Positions 35,765 through 43,898 of a DNA stretch of 64,000 nt are shown here, in pieces (the first letter of the stretch is position 1; every line of letters begins with the position of its first letter). The position numbers were made by a program, and so were the translations under genes. The notes under the pieces were generated by a model that was not told the origin of the DNA, did no database searches, and was given only the letters and a program-made list of their open reading frames with translations. The stretch is from Nonlabens marinus S1-08 (GTDB lineage Bacteria; Bacteroidota; Bacteroidia; Flavobacteriales; Flavobacteriaceae), in NCBI RefSeq assembly GCF_000831385.1, contig NZ_AP014548.1, forward strand, positions 744,001 through 808,000, read 5' to 3'.

Positions 35765-36859
35765 TTAAGCCAGCATAAACAATTTGCCAGGTAGTGGTTT
35801 TACCACGCCCTTCAATTCCATCGACATAAGGATGGAGGCAAGTTTATGAACAGGCATTTTTAAGTTGAGAGCGATAATGTCCAGCATTTCTTTCTCGTTG
35901 TCTTTCAAGAAGGCATAGATCATCTTTTCATCCTCGTTCAGTTCAACAAACAACTGTTTCTGGACGGCTACCTTACTTTCTTGCCAGCCTAGGATGTAAG
36001 GGATATCGGCTGTTTTAGTAAGCATGTGCGCTTTAGACTGTTTGATCAGATCGTTGCAGCCAGCGGCATATTTATCATTGAGCCTTCCAGGAACGGCAAA
36101 AACTTCCCGATTGTAATCGCCTGCAAGACCTGCAGTTACTAAAGAACCCCCTTTATCCGCACTTTCAATGACCACGGTCGCTTCGCTTAAACCAGCGATG
36201 ATGCGATTGCGGCCTAAAAAGTTTTTGCGATCAAAAGTGTCTGTACTCCAGAAATCAGTCACAAAACCACCATTGTTTTTAACGTCCTTATTGTGAGCCA
36301 CATGATTGCGTGGGTAGGTTTGATTGAGCCCATGAGCCATCACAGCAATAGTTTGCAAGCCGTGTTCTATCGCTAGTTTATGTGCAAGAATATCTACCCC
36401 ATAAGCATAACCGCTAATGATCATAGGTTTCAGCGGTGCGATTTCAGCTATGAATTTTTCTAAGAAAGCGCTCCCTTGACTGGTGATTTGCCGGGTTCCT
36501 ACAATACTTAAGGTATATGGATTGCTCCAATCGATTTTTCCATTCTCAAAGAAAATGATAGGTCCATCCACGCAGTATTGCAAGCGCTCTGGATAATCAT
36601 CGTTGTAATAAACACGATACTTAAGATTGTTTTCCTCAATGAATTTGAGCTCTTTCTCTGCTTTAGAGAAAAGATCTTTCACCTTGATAAACTCGGCTTT
36701 CTTATCGCCGATTCCTTCAATGGCAGCAATCTGCCGGTATGGTTGCTCAAAAACTGCGGTCGCACTACCAAAAGTGCGGATCAGTTTTTTAGCCATGATA
36801 TCGCCTATAAGCGGCGCCTTTTTCAAAGCAAGTAATGCTAGTAATTCCTGCTGGTCCAT
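35765..36859 (-). CDS. dprA: DNA-processing protein DprA
   Basis: Loads RecA on incoming single strands during natural transformation. An N-terminal helix-hairpin-helix/SAM-like part (LIRTFGSATAVFEQPYRQIAAIEGIG) precedes the Rossmann domain: SIVGTRQITSQGSAFLEKF, ISGYAYGVDILAHKLAIEHGLQTIAVMAHGL, NFLGRNRIIAGLSEATVVIESADKGGSLVTAG. A C-terminal winged helix ends the protein. 364 residues. Its presence means the organism could be competent, which bears on possible uptake-sequence roles of the dispersed palindrome. It overlaps the upstream M23 gene by one base. Confidence 0.93.
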   Translation of the reverse strand: MDQQELLALLALKKAPLIGDIMAKKLIRTFGSATAVFEQPYRQIAAIEGIGDKKAEFIKVKDLFSKAEKELKFIEENNLKYRVYYNDDYPERLQYCVDGPIIFFENGKIDWSNPYTLSIVGTRQITSQGSAFLEKFIAEIAPLKPMIISGYAYGVDILAHKLAIEHGLQTIAVMAHGLNQTYPRNHVAHNKDVKNNGGFVTDFWSTDTFDRKNFLGRNRIIAGLSEATVVIESADKGGSLVTAGLAGDYNREVFAVPGRLNDKYAAGCNDLIKQSKAHMLTKTADIPYILGWQESKVAVQKQLFVELNEDEKMIYAFLKDNEKEMLDIIALNLKMPVHKLASILMSMELKGVVKPLPGKLFMLA

Positions 36860-37497
36860 TAACCGAAGATAAACGGATTAGGATCTAAAATAACGCCTGA
36901 ATAATTTTGTAAATCGTCTTCTGCCAAGACACCTGGGAAATCTCCCTTGTGACCTTGCATATCAGTCATCAGCTGAAAGTGCAAGTGTGGTGAATAACCG
37001 CCATTTTCTAGTGGCGTGCCTAGAGTTGCTATTTGTTCGCTTTCGCGAAAGCGAACTCCCACTTCCCAATCCTGCATATTTGATTTGGATAAATGACCAT
37101 AGAGACTATACAGTTTTTTATCTTGGTAATCATGCTCTAGAATAAGGGTCGGGCCATAATTGCCTGTGTCATCATTGTCTGCAAACGAATGGATGGTACC
37201 GTCCATGATGGCGTGAACGCTAGCTCCTGCTGGTGCCCACAAATCGATCCCCATGTGGACATCGCGTACAGCACCGTCTTGAAATCTAGCTGACCTGCGG
37301 TACAAAGCCCGTTGTTCCTTGTAGCCTCCATGCGCTACAAATTTGTTGTTTTCAATGCGCTTTTTGGCGAGGTACTCCTCAAAAATCGGGATATCGCTTA
37401 CGTCGTTTGTATCCCAAAATGGATTATTGATGGATAGGTCGATGTGGAAATAATCAACCGCTGGATATTGCGGGTCGATAAGGTATTTAAACGCCAT
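36859..37497 (-). CDS. M23 family peptidase without a recognisable signal peptide
   Basis: 212 residues. VRDVHMGIDLWAPAGASVHAIMDG carries HxxxD, LYSLYGHLSK the middle His, and SPHLHFQLM the HxH; the catalytic set is complete. There is no N-terminal hydrophobic stretch (MAFKYLIDPQYPAVDYFHID), unusual for a murein peptidase, so either export is non-classical or the enzyme acts inside. It shares its start base with the scoB stop and its last base with the dprA start. The palindrome copy 37038-37053 is read GVRFRESEQIA. Confidence 0.85.
   Translation of the reverse strand: MAFKYLIDPQYPAVDYFHIDLSINNPFWDTNDVSDIPIFEEYLAKKRIENNKFVAHGGYKEQRALYRRSARFQDGAVRDVHMGIDLWAPAGASVHAIMDGTIHSFADNDDTGNYGPTLILEHDYQDKKLYSLYGHLSKSNMQDWEVGVRFRESEQIATLGTPLENGGYSPHLHFQLMTDMQGHKGDFPGVLAEDDLQNYSGVILDPNPFIFG
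37038..37053. repeat. Dispersed 16-bp palindrome, copy 9
   Basis: Exact core, symmetric to 22 bp (37035-37056). In the M23 gene, read RFRES. Confidence 0.95.
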
Positions 37498-38150
37498 TAA
37501 ATACTCATTTCAGGAATTTCTCCCTCTACAATCAGAGTTCCTTCGGTTGCTTTTTGAATTTCTTCCACGCTCACTCCTGGCGCGCGCTCTAGCAACTTGA
37601 AACCTTTATCAGTGATCTCTAATACGGCGAGATTTGAAACAACCTTAGTAATGCAATTAACGCCAGTAAGTGGCAAGGAACATTTTTTAAGAAGTTTGGA
37701 TTCTCCAGCGCGGTTCGTATGCATCATCGCAACAATAATATTCTCTGCACTGGCAACTAGATCCATGGCGCCACCCATTCCTTTCACCATTTTACCTGGT
37801 ATTTTCCAGTTGGCAATATCACCGTCTTCAGAGACTTCCATGGCGCCTAGTATGGTAAGGTCTACATGCTGCCCGCGTATCATTCCAAAGCTGGTTGCAC
37901 TATCAAAAAAACTAGCGCCCGGCAACGTGGTAATGGTTTGCTTACCCGCATTAATGATATCTGCATCCTCCTGACCATCAAAAGGAAAAGGCCCCATTCC
38001 TAGAACACCATTTTCTGACTGGAATTCTACATCGATTCCATCTGGGACGTAGTTGGCCACTAAGGTTGGTATACCTATTCCCAGATTGACGTAGTAACCG
38101 TCTTTTACTTCTTGGGCGATTCTTTTAGCAATGCCTATTTTATCTAACAT
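37497..38150 (-). CDS. scoB: 3-oxoacid CoA-transferase subunit B
   Basis: Catalytic half of succinyl-CoA:3-oxoacid CoA-transferase, which activates acetoacetate. VNLGIGIPTLVANYV starts the family, and VEFQSENGVLGMGPFP holds the catalytic Glu of the SENG motif. GAMEVSEDGDIANWKIPGKMVKGMGGAMDLV is the standard C-terminal half. Start MLDKIGIAKRIA at 38150 gives 217 residues. Its partner scoA lies upstream but is separated by a four-helix-bundle gene, an abnormal arrangement for two subunits of one enzyme. Confidence 0.95.
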   Translation of the reverse strand: MLDKIGIAKRIAQEVKDGYYVNLGIGIPTLVANYVPDGIDVEFQSENGVLGMGPFPFDGQEDADIINAGKQTITTLPGASFFDSATSFGMIRGQHVDLTILGAMEVSEDGDIANWKIPGKMVKGMGGAMDLVASAENIIVAMMHTNRAGESKLLKKCSLPLTGVNCITKVVSNLAVLEITDKGFKLLERAPGVSVEEIQKATEGTLIVEGEIPEMSI

Positions 38151-38154
38151 ATAT

Positions 38155-38190
38155 AATTTGATAATTTGATGATGTGTCAATTTGGTGATA
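38155..38190. repeat. Inverted repeat, scoB-side arm of four-helix element 1
   Basis: AT-rich arm containing TGTCAATTTG (38175-38184), an exact complement of 38612-38621. Neighbouring ATTTGAT units also pair imperfectly. Confidence 0.6.
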
Positions 38191-38204
38191 CCAAATCGAT
38201 GTCA

Positions 38205-38567
38205 TTATCTGTTCATATTTCTCTTTGTTGTTCCGATGATCTTTGAAAGGACTTTGGAAATAGATTCTCTATCAGTAAAAAGTTTTTCTTCTGGTGTTGG
38301 AAGATGTACAGATGCTTTACATAACGCTAACCAATATTCTGTTTCATCACATTCCTTAGCAGATATCTTAAACTTGTGGATAAAGTCCTTTGAACTTTCT
38401 GCATTTTGCGCTTCCCATACGTTTGAGCCTATACTAGTTCCAGATCTGAATAATTGTGAGGCGAGATCCCAGTCTTTCTGTTGCTTCAACTGCTGTACAA
38501 ACTCAATAATATTCAACGAGAAATTGAATGTCATATTTACAATTGGATTATCCTTTATATTTCTCAC
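38205..38567 (-). CDS. Four-helix-bundle protein (23S rRNA-IVS-protein / S23 family), copy 1
   Basis: 120 residues, all helical. ASQLFRSGTSIGSNVWEAQNAESSKDFIHKFKISAKECDETEYWL is the family signature (TIGR02436/PF05635). Related proteins are encoded in intervening sequences of 23S rRNA genes, and the Avd proteins of diversity-generating retroelements share the fold. Here it sits in the spacer between scoA and scoB, in the same orientation, enclosed by AT-rich inverted repeats. It is clearly homologous to the gene at 51812-52147. Molecular function is not established. Confidence 0.88.
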   Translation of the reverse strand: MRNIKDNPIVNMTFNFSLNIIEFVQQLKQQKDWDLASQLFRSGTSIGSNVWEAQNAESSKDFIHKFKISAKECDETEYWLALCKASVHLPTPEEKLFTDRESISKVLSKIIGTTKRNMNR

Positions 38568-38601
38568 AGTTATCCATTATAGTTTTAGTGCATTTTCAGT
38601 C

Positions 38602-38642
38602 TAATCATTATCAAATTGACAAATTAAACAATCAACAAATTA
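38602..38642. repeat. Inverted repeat, scoA-side arm of four-helix element 1
   Basis: Contains CAAATTGACA (38612-38621), complementary to 38175-38184, and ends in ATCAACAAATTAG at the scoA stop codon. Confidence 0.6.
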
Positions 38643-39341
38643 GCCTCGCTTTCTCGTAGTTCTCTGCTCAATACGTTTCTCATACTTAGCCCCTTGAAAA
38701 ATACGCTTGACAAATATTCCAGGAATATGAATCTGGTTAGGGTCTAGTTCACCAGCAGGGACGAGCTCCTCAACCTCAGCAACGGTAATTGTTGCAGCAC
38801 CACACATGACTGGATTGAAGTTTCTCGCTGTTCCTTTAAAGATTAGATTTCCTGCGGTATCGCCTTTCCAGGCTTTTACTAAAGCAAAGTCAGCCTTGAA
38901 AGCATGTTCTAGAATATGAGGTTTACCGTTGAATTCGCGTTCTTCCTTGCCTTCCGCCACCTCAGTACCGTAACCTGCTGGTGTGTAGAATGCTGGTATC
39001 CCTGCCTGGGCAGCTCGACAACGTTCGGCTAATGTTCCTTGAGGGATGAGCTCTACTTCTAGCTCACCGCTTAACATCTGGCGTTCAAACTCGTCGTTTT
39101 CACCCACATAAGAAGAGATCATTTTTTTGATTTGTTTGCCTTGCAACAACAAGCCTAAACCAAAATCATCCACTCCCGCATTGTTCGAAATACAAGTCAA
39201 GTCAGTCACTCCTAACTCTACCAACTGAGCGATACTGTTTTCTGGTATTCCAGAAAGTCCAAAACCGCCAACCATCAACGTCATCCCGCTCTCTACGCCA
39301 GCCAGCGCTTCCTTCACGCTTGCCACTGTTCTATTAATCAT
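38640..39341 (-). CDS. scoA: 3-oxoacid CoA-transferase subunit A
   Basis: 233 residues. [32 protein letters not shown] is the glycine-rich CoA-binding start; [19 protein letters not shown] and [33 protein letters not shown] are typical of the A subunit. It pairs with scoB to form the SCOT-type enzyme. It is first in the run scoA - four-helix gene - scoB - M23 - dprA. The stop codon lies within the repeat arm of the inserted element. Confidence 0.95.
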   Translation of the reverse strand: MINRTVASVKEALAGVESGMTLMVGGFGLSGIPENSIAQLVELGVTDLTCISNNAGVDDFGLGLLLQGKQIKKMISSYVGENDEFERQMLSGELEVELIPQGTLAERCRAAQAGIPAFYTPAGYGTEVAEGKEEREFNGKPHILEHAFKADFALVKAWKGDTAGNLIFKGTARNFNPVMCGAATITVAEVEELVPAGELDPNQIHIPGIFVKRIFQGAKYEKRIEQRTTRKRG

Positions 39342-39439
39342 GTGCTCTTTTCTTTGCCATGAAATTACGGAATTTCGTGAGGTTTATCTAAGAGAAATTT
39401 GATTTGATTTGATTTATCTACATCTTGGACGAATCCCTT

Positions 39440-39470
39440 TTCTCGACATCTCGACAAGCTTAGTGCAGCC
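39440..39470. repeat. Possible REP relic in the scoA / reductase spacer
   Basis: TCTCGACATCTCGACAAGCT followed by TAGTGCAGCC resembles the TCGACTGCG-type repeats common in Flavobacteriia. It is the only notable feature of the 285-bp spacer 39342-39626. Confidence 0.3.
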
Positions 39471-39626
39471 CTTTACATGGAACAAAATTCACTTGAACTA
39501 AAAGTTCCTGTCAAAATATAATTGATTGACGCAGTACAAATATTCTTTAAATATGCGCTTTGCTTTGAAAACTGTGACTGTGCCTGAGGTGAACGTTGAC
39601 TTTTCGGAATATAAAGCTGACTATAA

Positions 39627-40667
39627 CTACACTTCATCAAAGTTTACCTGAACCTTTGCACTTGTAGGGCACGCTTGACAAGTAAGCGTTAGACCATCTG
39701 CTACTTCTGCATCAGTAAGGATGGCGTTTTTACGCATTTTGACCTCGCCTTCTTCAATTAAACCAACACATGAACTGCATATACCGCCTTGACAAGAATA
39801 AGGAGCATCAATGTCATTTTTCAACATCACATCCAGCAAGGTCTCATCGCGACGCATGGTAAAACTGTGCTGCTCATCGTCCAGGATTACGGTAATTTCA
39901 GAGAGGTGGCTGTCTTCTGTAATTTCTATATCGCTGTCCGCTGTAGTAAAAAGTTCAAAATTGATGTCTTCCTTAGATAAAATTCCTTTTTCTTCCAGGT
40001 TGAGCTGTGTCATTTGTATCATTTCCTCAGGGCCGCATAAGTACGCTTTCGCGAAAGCGAGCCCATCACAATCCTGGTTCAAGAAATAGTTTAAGTTGGC
40101 TTTATTCACTCGCCCGAATAACGCATCCTGACGTTCTTCCCGACTGAAGCAGTATTTTAAAACCAATCGATCTTCATAAGCATCTTTCAAATCATTAAGC
40201 TGCTCTAGGTAGATGGTCTGGCTCTCAGTTTGATTCCCATAGATCAAGGCTACTTTACCTGCAGCATTTGATGCGAGGGCTGTTTTCAAAATTGACATGA
40301 TGGGTGTGATTCCACTCCCTGCAGCGACTAGCAAAATGTCTTTGTTATCTTCTTTATCGTAAACAAACATTCCTTCTGGAGGTGCTACTTCTAAGGTGTC
40401 TCCAGCTCGCAGTTTCATGGCATAGTTAGAAAAAAGTCCTTTATCTACCGCTTTTACGACCACTTTTAAATCAGCATCTGAGGGTGCGCTGCTTATAGAA
40501 TAAGCACGTCGTACATCCTGACCATCCACTGTCGCTTTGAGGGTTAAATACTGGCCCGCTTTATATTCAAACTCGTTTTGTAAACTTTGTGGTATATCAA
40601 AGATAATTTCCACAGCTCGTGGAGTGACTTTAGTTACTTGTTGGATGCTTAATTCGTGAAAGGTCAT
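39627..40667 (-). CDS. Ferredoxin--NADP reductase-like flavoprotein with C-terminal 2Fe-2S domain (PaaE-like)
   Basis: 346 residues: FAD domain with RRAYSISSAP, NAD-binding domain (LLVAAGSGITPIMSILK, AYLCGPEEMIQMT), and a plant-type 2Fe-2S domain with CQGGICSSCVGL and a distal Cys in LTCQACP. The order matches PaaE, the reductase of phenylacetyl-CoA epoxidase, but no paaABCD genes are here, so it may serve another oxygenase. The palindrome copy 40044-40059 lies directly before the CGPEEM motif, read GLAFAKAYLCG. Confidence 0.85.
   Translation of the reverse strand: MTFHELSIQQVTKVTPRAVEIIFDIPQSLQNEFEYKAGQYLTLKATVDGQDVRRAYSISSAPSDADLKVVVKAVDKGLFSNYAMKLRAGDTLEVAPPEGMFVYDKEDNKDILLVAAGSGITPIMSILKTALASNAAGKVALIYGNQTESQTIYLEQLNDLKDAYEDRLVLKYCFSREERQDALFGRVNKANLNYFLNQDCDGLAFAKAYLCGPEEMIQMTQLNLEEKGILSKEDINFELFTTADSDIEITEDSHLSEITVILDDEQHSFTMRRDETLLDVMLKNDIDAPYSCQGGICSSCVGLIEEGEVKMRKNAILTDAEVADGLTLTCQACPTSAKVQVNFDEV
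40044..40059. repeat. Dispersed 16-bp palindrome, copy 10
   Basis: Exact core in the reductase gene, read AFAKA. Confidence 0.95.
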
Positions 40668-40762
40668 GCGTCAATGAATTGGGCTGCAAAAGTAATAAAC
40701 AGACCTAGACATGTAACATTTTTACATTTATCTTCACTTATGGTTTACCTAACCAAATAACC

Positions 40763-42241
40763 ATGTTCCTACAATTTGCCAGTTTAGAATGGAAAAGCTT
40801 CACAAGATCTGCGGCTTTTAAACAAAATCTATTCTTTAAAATATTCATCGGTTTTTTTGCGGTGCTGTTTTTATTAGAATTTGCAGCCCTAGGTGCTGGG
40901 AGTTTTTACATTCTTGAAAACTTTATTGAAGATGGAAAGATTCTCGCTAGCGATCCATTTGCGGTAGTGAACAAGTTTTTAATTTATTGGTTTGTGGTGG
41001 ATCTAATGTTCCGCTATTTTATGCAGAAGATGCCGGTGGCCAATATCAAGCCACTGCTGTATTTGCCTTTTACTAAAGGTAAAATTGTGAAATACGCGCT
41101 GGGCAAAACTGTAATTTCCTTTTTCAATATTTTACCAGCTTTCTTTTTTGTACCGTTTTCATTAGTTCTTTTAATTGAAGGTTATAGCCCGCTGGGAGTC
41201 ATTAGCTGGCACCTTGCCATGCTTTCTATAACATTGCTTCTCAACTTTTTGAATGTTTTCCTTAACAATTTGAACCAGGTGTTTTATCCGGTGCTGGTAA
41301 TTGTAGTCGCTCTAGGGTTTACGCAATACTATGGGTATTTTGATGTGACAGAGTACACACAGCCTTTCTTTAAGTTTTTCTTTAATCAGTCTTGGAGTTT
41401 TATTGTTCCTCTAATTCTTGCAGCACCGGCTGCCAATTATGCTTACACCTATTTTAGACAACAACTGTATCTGGATGCTGGACTAAGCGTAAAAGGAGAA
41501 AAGGTCACTACGGAAAACTTAGATTTCTTAAACCGTTTTGGAAAAATGGCGGTGTATCTTAAAAATGATGTGAAACTCATCAAGCGTAACAAGCGGGCCA
41601 GAACCACTTTTATTATGGGGTTCTTGTTTATGTTTTACGGCTTGTACTTTATCGCTGTAGGTCAAGGCGAGTGGATGAAGGTCTTTGCCGCATTGTTTTG
41701 TACAGGAGGATTCTTATTCAGTTTTGGAGGACTTGTTCCCTCCTGGGACAGCAGCTACTATAAATTAATGATGGCCCAAAATATTCCTTATAGAGAGTTT
41801 TTATTGAGCAAATGGTGGCTCATGGTAGCAGTGACGGCTGCAAGTACGGTGTTGAGCTGTTTTTATGTGTATTTCGGGATTGAATGGTTGTGGGCAATTC
41901 TTGCGGGTTCGGTGTACAACATAGGTTTGAATGCTTCTGTAACCTTGCTGGGTGGTGCTTTTGTAAAGACACCTATTGATTTGACTAGTAACAAAAAAGC
42001 CTTCGGTGATAGTAAGGCCTTTAATTTCAAAACAGTGCTGCTCATCATTCCTAAAATGGTGCTTCCCGTCATTATTTATTATGCCTTCACTTTTATGTTC
42101 AACAGCAATGTTGGCTTTATAGCTATTGCAGCCACAGGATTACTAGGATTATTATTCCGAAATAAAATTTTGACGCTCACTGAAAATATTTATAAAAACG
42201 AGAAGTACGATACGATTGCCGCATATGCACAAAAGGATTGA
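40763..42241 (+). CDS. ABC exporter permease, DUF5687-like
   Basis: 492 residues with about ten membrane helices in two blocks separated by a cytoplasmic segment (NLDFLNRFGKMAVYLKNDVKLIKRNKRARTTF). MFLQFASLEWKSFTRSAAFKQNLFFK resembles the DUF5687 permeases of Bacteroidota, which accompany an ATPase gene, as here. Substrate unknown. The next gene, the ATPase, starts 70 bp on, with a palindrome copy in the gap. Confidence 0.8.
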   Translation: MFLQFASLEWKSFTRSAAFKQNLFFKIFIGFFAVLFLLEFAALGAGSFYILENFIEDGKILASDPFAVVNKFLIYWFVVDLMFRYFMQKMPVANIKPLLYLPFTKGKIVKYALGKTVISFFNILPAFFFVPFSLVLLIEGYSPLGVISWHLAMLSITLLLNFLNVFLNNLNQVFYPVLVIVVALGFTQYYGYFDVTEYTQPFFKFFFNQSWSFIVPLILAAPAANYAYTYFRQQLYLDAGLSVKGEKVTTENLDFLNRFGKMAVYLKNDVKLIKRNKRARTTFIMGFLFMFYGLYFIAVGQGEWMKVFAALFCTGGFLFSFGGLVPSWDSSYYKLMMAQNIPYREFLLSKWWLMVAVTAASTVLSCFYVYFGIEWLWAILAGSVYNIGLNASVTLLGGAFVKTPIDLTSNKKAFGDSKAFNFKTVLLIIPKMVLPVIIYYAFTFMFNSNVGFIAIAATGLLGLLFRNKILTLTENIYKNEKYDTIAAYAQKD

Positions 42242-42250
42242 TAATGGGTT

Positions 42251-42266
42251 CGCTTTCGCGAAAGCG
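42251..42266. repeat. Dispersed 16-bp palindrome, copy 11, intergenic
   Basis: Exact core, symmetric to 22 bp (42248-42269), in the 69-bp spacer between permease and ATPase. In the mRNA it would form a hairpin but has no U-tract, so it is not a normal terminator. Confidence 0.95.
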
Positions 42267-42310
42267 AACTTCTTTAAAAAACCACCAACAACAACAAATA
42301 CTCAAGGATT

Positions 42311-43069
42311 ATGATAAACATCAACAACCTTTCTAAAAAATACAACGATACTACTGTTCTCGATATTGAGAGTCTTCAATTGCAAAAAGGTCAGTCTGTA
42401 GGGCTGGTAGGAAATAATGGTGCTGGAAAAACGACCCTATTTTCTTTATTGTTGGATTTGATCGAACCTACTACAGGACACATTGTTTCTAACGGTGTAC
42501 AAGTGAACGAAAGCGAGGACTGGAAGCCTTTTACCAGCGCCTTTGTGGATGAAAGCTTTTTGATAGGTTACTTAACGCCTGAGGAATATTTCTACTTCAT
42601 AGGAGAACTGCGAGGTCAAAATAAGGCAGACATTGATGCATTGATGATCAAGCATGCCGATTTCTTTAATGGCGAGGCGATAGGTCAGAAAAAATACTTG
42701 AGGGATTTGTCTAAAGGAAACCAAAAGAAGGTAGGTATCATTGCGGCCCTTATCGGTGACCCTGAAGTAATCATTTTAGATGAGCCCTTTGCAAATCTGG
42801 ATCCTTCTACTCAAATACGCTTAAAAGCCATCATCAAGGATTTGTCTGAAAATCCTAATGTCACCATGCTTATCTCTAGCCATGACCTGATTCATGTGAC
42901 TGAGGTGGCGCAACGTGTTGTTTTATTAGAAAAAGGTAAAGTGGTGATGGATCAGGTGAAGGATGCAGCTACCTTTGGCCAGCTGGAAAAATACTTTATG
43001 GGAATTAGTGAACTCCACGCCGTTCCCACGGAAGCGGAATTACAGCCAGTAACAAATGAAGAAGAATAA
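42311..43069 (+). CDS. ABC transporter ATP-binding protein
   Basis: 252 residues. VGLVGNNGAGKTTLFSLLLDL is Walker A, DLSKGNQKKVGIIAAL the signature (a variant LSKGN), VIILDEPFANLDPSTQIRLK Walker B, and LISSHDLIHV the switch His. Together with the preceding permease it forms an ABC-2-type exporter. A 77-residue membrane protein gene follows after 2 bp. Substrate unknown. Confidence 0.93.
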   Translation: MININNLSKKYNDTTVLDIESLQLQKGQSVGLVGNNGAGKTTLFSLLLDLIEPTTGHIVSNGVQVNESEDWKPFTSAFVDESFLIGYLTPEEYFYFIGELRGQNKADIDALMIKHADFFNGEAIGQKKYLRDLSKGNQKKVGIIAALIGDPEVIILDEPFANLDPSTQIRLKAIIKDLSENPNVTMLISSHDLIHVTEVAQRVVLLEKGKVVMDQVKDAATFGQLEKYFMGISELHAVPTEAELQPVTNEEE

Positions 43070-43071
43070 CT

Positions 43072-43305
43072 ATGTCTCCTAAAATAAAAGTATTTGTAAT
43101 TTATGCGCTTAGCTTCTTCATCGTTTTTGCGGTCACCTGGTTGATCACGGATTATTTTGTAGCCAAGGAATCCATTTGGACAACCTTTATCCCTATTGGA
43201 GCTGCCATGATTCTAGCGCCTAAACCTCACATAGAAGAAACACAATCTGGACGCCAATACGGCTTAAAAAGTATTTTTTCAAAGAAGATTTTTCCAGTCA
43301 ATTAA
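43072..43305 (+). CDS. Small membrane protein linked to the ABC exporter
   Basis: 77 residues with two predicted helices, VFVIYALSFFIVFAVTWLITDYF and TFIPIGAAMILAPK, and a basic C-terminus (GLKSIFSKKIFPVN). No domain recognised. It follows the ATPase stop by two bases, so it is probably co-translated and may be an accessory of the transporter. Confidence 0.65.
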   Translation: MSPKIKVFVIYALSFFIVFAVTWLITDYFVAKESIWTTFIPIGAAMILAPKPHIEETQSGRQYGLKSIFSKKIFPVN

Positions 43306-43341
43306 TTTCTTAGTCAAAGAGATAAAAGCATTTTAAAGTAA

Positions 43342-43701
43342 ATGAAGGTCACAGCTGAACATAACGAACGTGTAGCAAAAATGAAGTTTTCATCTGTGTA
43401 CCCACATTATGTGACAAAAGTGGAGAAGAAAGGAAGATCAATAGCAGAATTGCATCAGGTCATTGAATGGTTGACCGGTTATGGTGAAAATAGATTACAG
43501 GATTTTATTGAAGGAGACGCAACTTTTAAAACATTTTTTGAAGAGGCAACCCTCAACCCTAATGCCCATCTTATAAAGGGCGTTATCTGCGGTTACCGAA
43601 TTGAAGAGATAGACAATCCATTAACCCGACAAGTGCGCTATCTGGATAAGCTAGTGGAAGAACTTGCTCGCGGCCGTAAGATGGAAAAGATATTGCGATA
43701 A
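43342..43701 (+). CDS. DUF2200 family protein
   Basis: 119 residues. [32 protein letters not shown] and [42 protein letters not shown] match the DUF2200 family of small soluble proteins, whose function is unknown. No signal or membrane segment. It stands between the ABC exporter and sprE with spacers on both sides. Confidence 0.8.
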   Translation: MKVTAEHNERVAKMKFSSVYPHYVTKVEKKGRSIAELHQVIEWLTGYGENRLQDFIEGDATFKTFFEEATLNPNAHLIKGVICGYRIEEIDNPLTRQVRYLDKLVEELARGRKMEKILR

Positions 43702-43831
43702 TATAGTATGCGCTGGCAATTCTCTAAAGTCGCTCCCTATTAAATATCTCAAAAGCTTACACAAATATTTCATTATAAAGCCTTATAAAATTAGGCCGGC
43801 TTAGCACTTACTGTCTCGTTCCTTTATTCCT

Positions 43832-43839
43832 TATTTTTG
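43832..43839 (+). promoter_or_regulatory. Candidate -7 element for sprE
   Basis: TATTTTTG fits TAnnTTTG, 59 bases before the TTG start at 43899. No clear -33 box. Otherwise the 197-bp spacer 43702-43898 shows nothing. Confidence 0.35.
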
Positions 43840-43898
43840 AACGATTCACAATATCATAAGGTCTGTACAGTTATGATAGCTAGAAAAAAGAAGCTCGT

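Noticed and set aside
39627..40667. Phenylacetate degradation operon
   Set aside because: Only the PaaE-like reductase is present; no epoxidase or ligase gene is adjacent, so the pathway is not called.
42251..42266. Intergenic palindrome copies as ordinary terminators
   Set aside because: They lack a U-tract, several lie ahead of genes in the same operon, and the same sequence occurs mostly inside coding regions.
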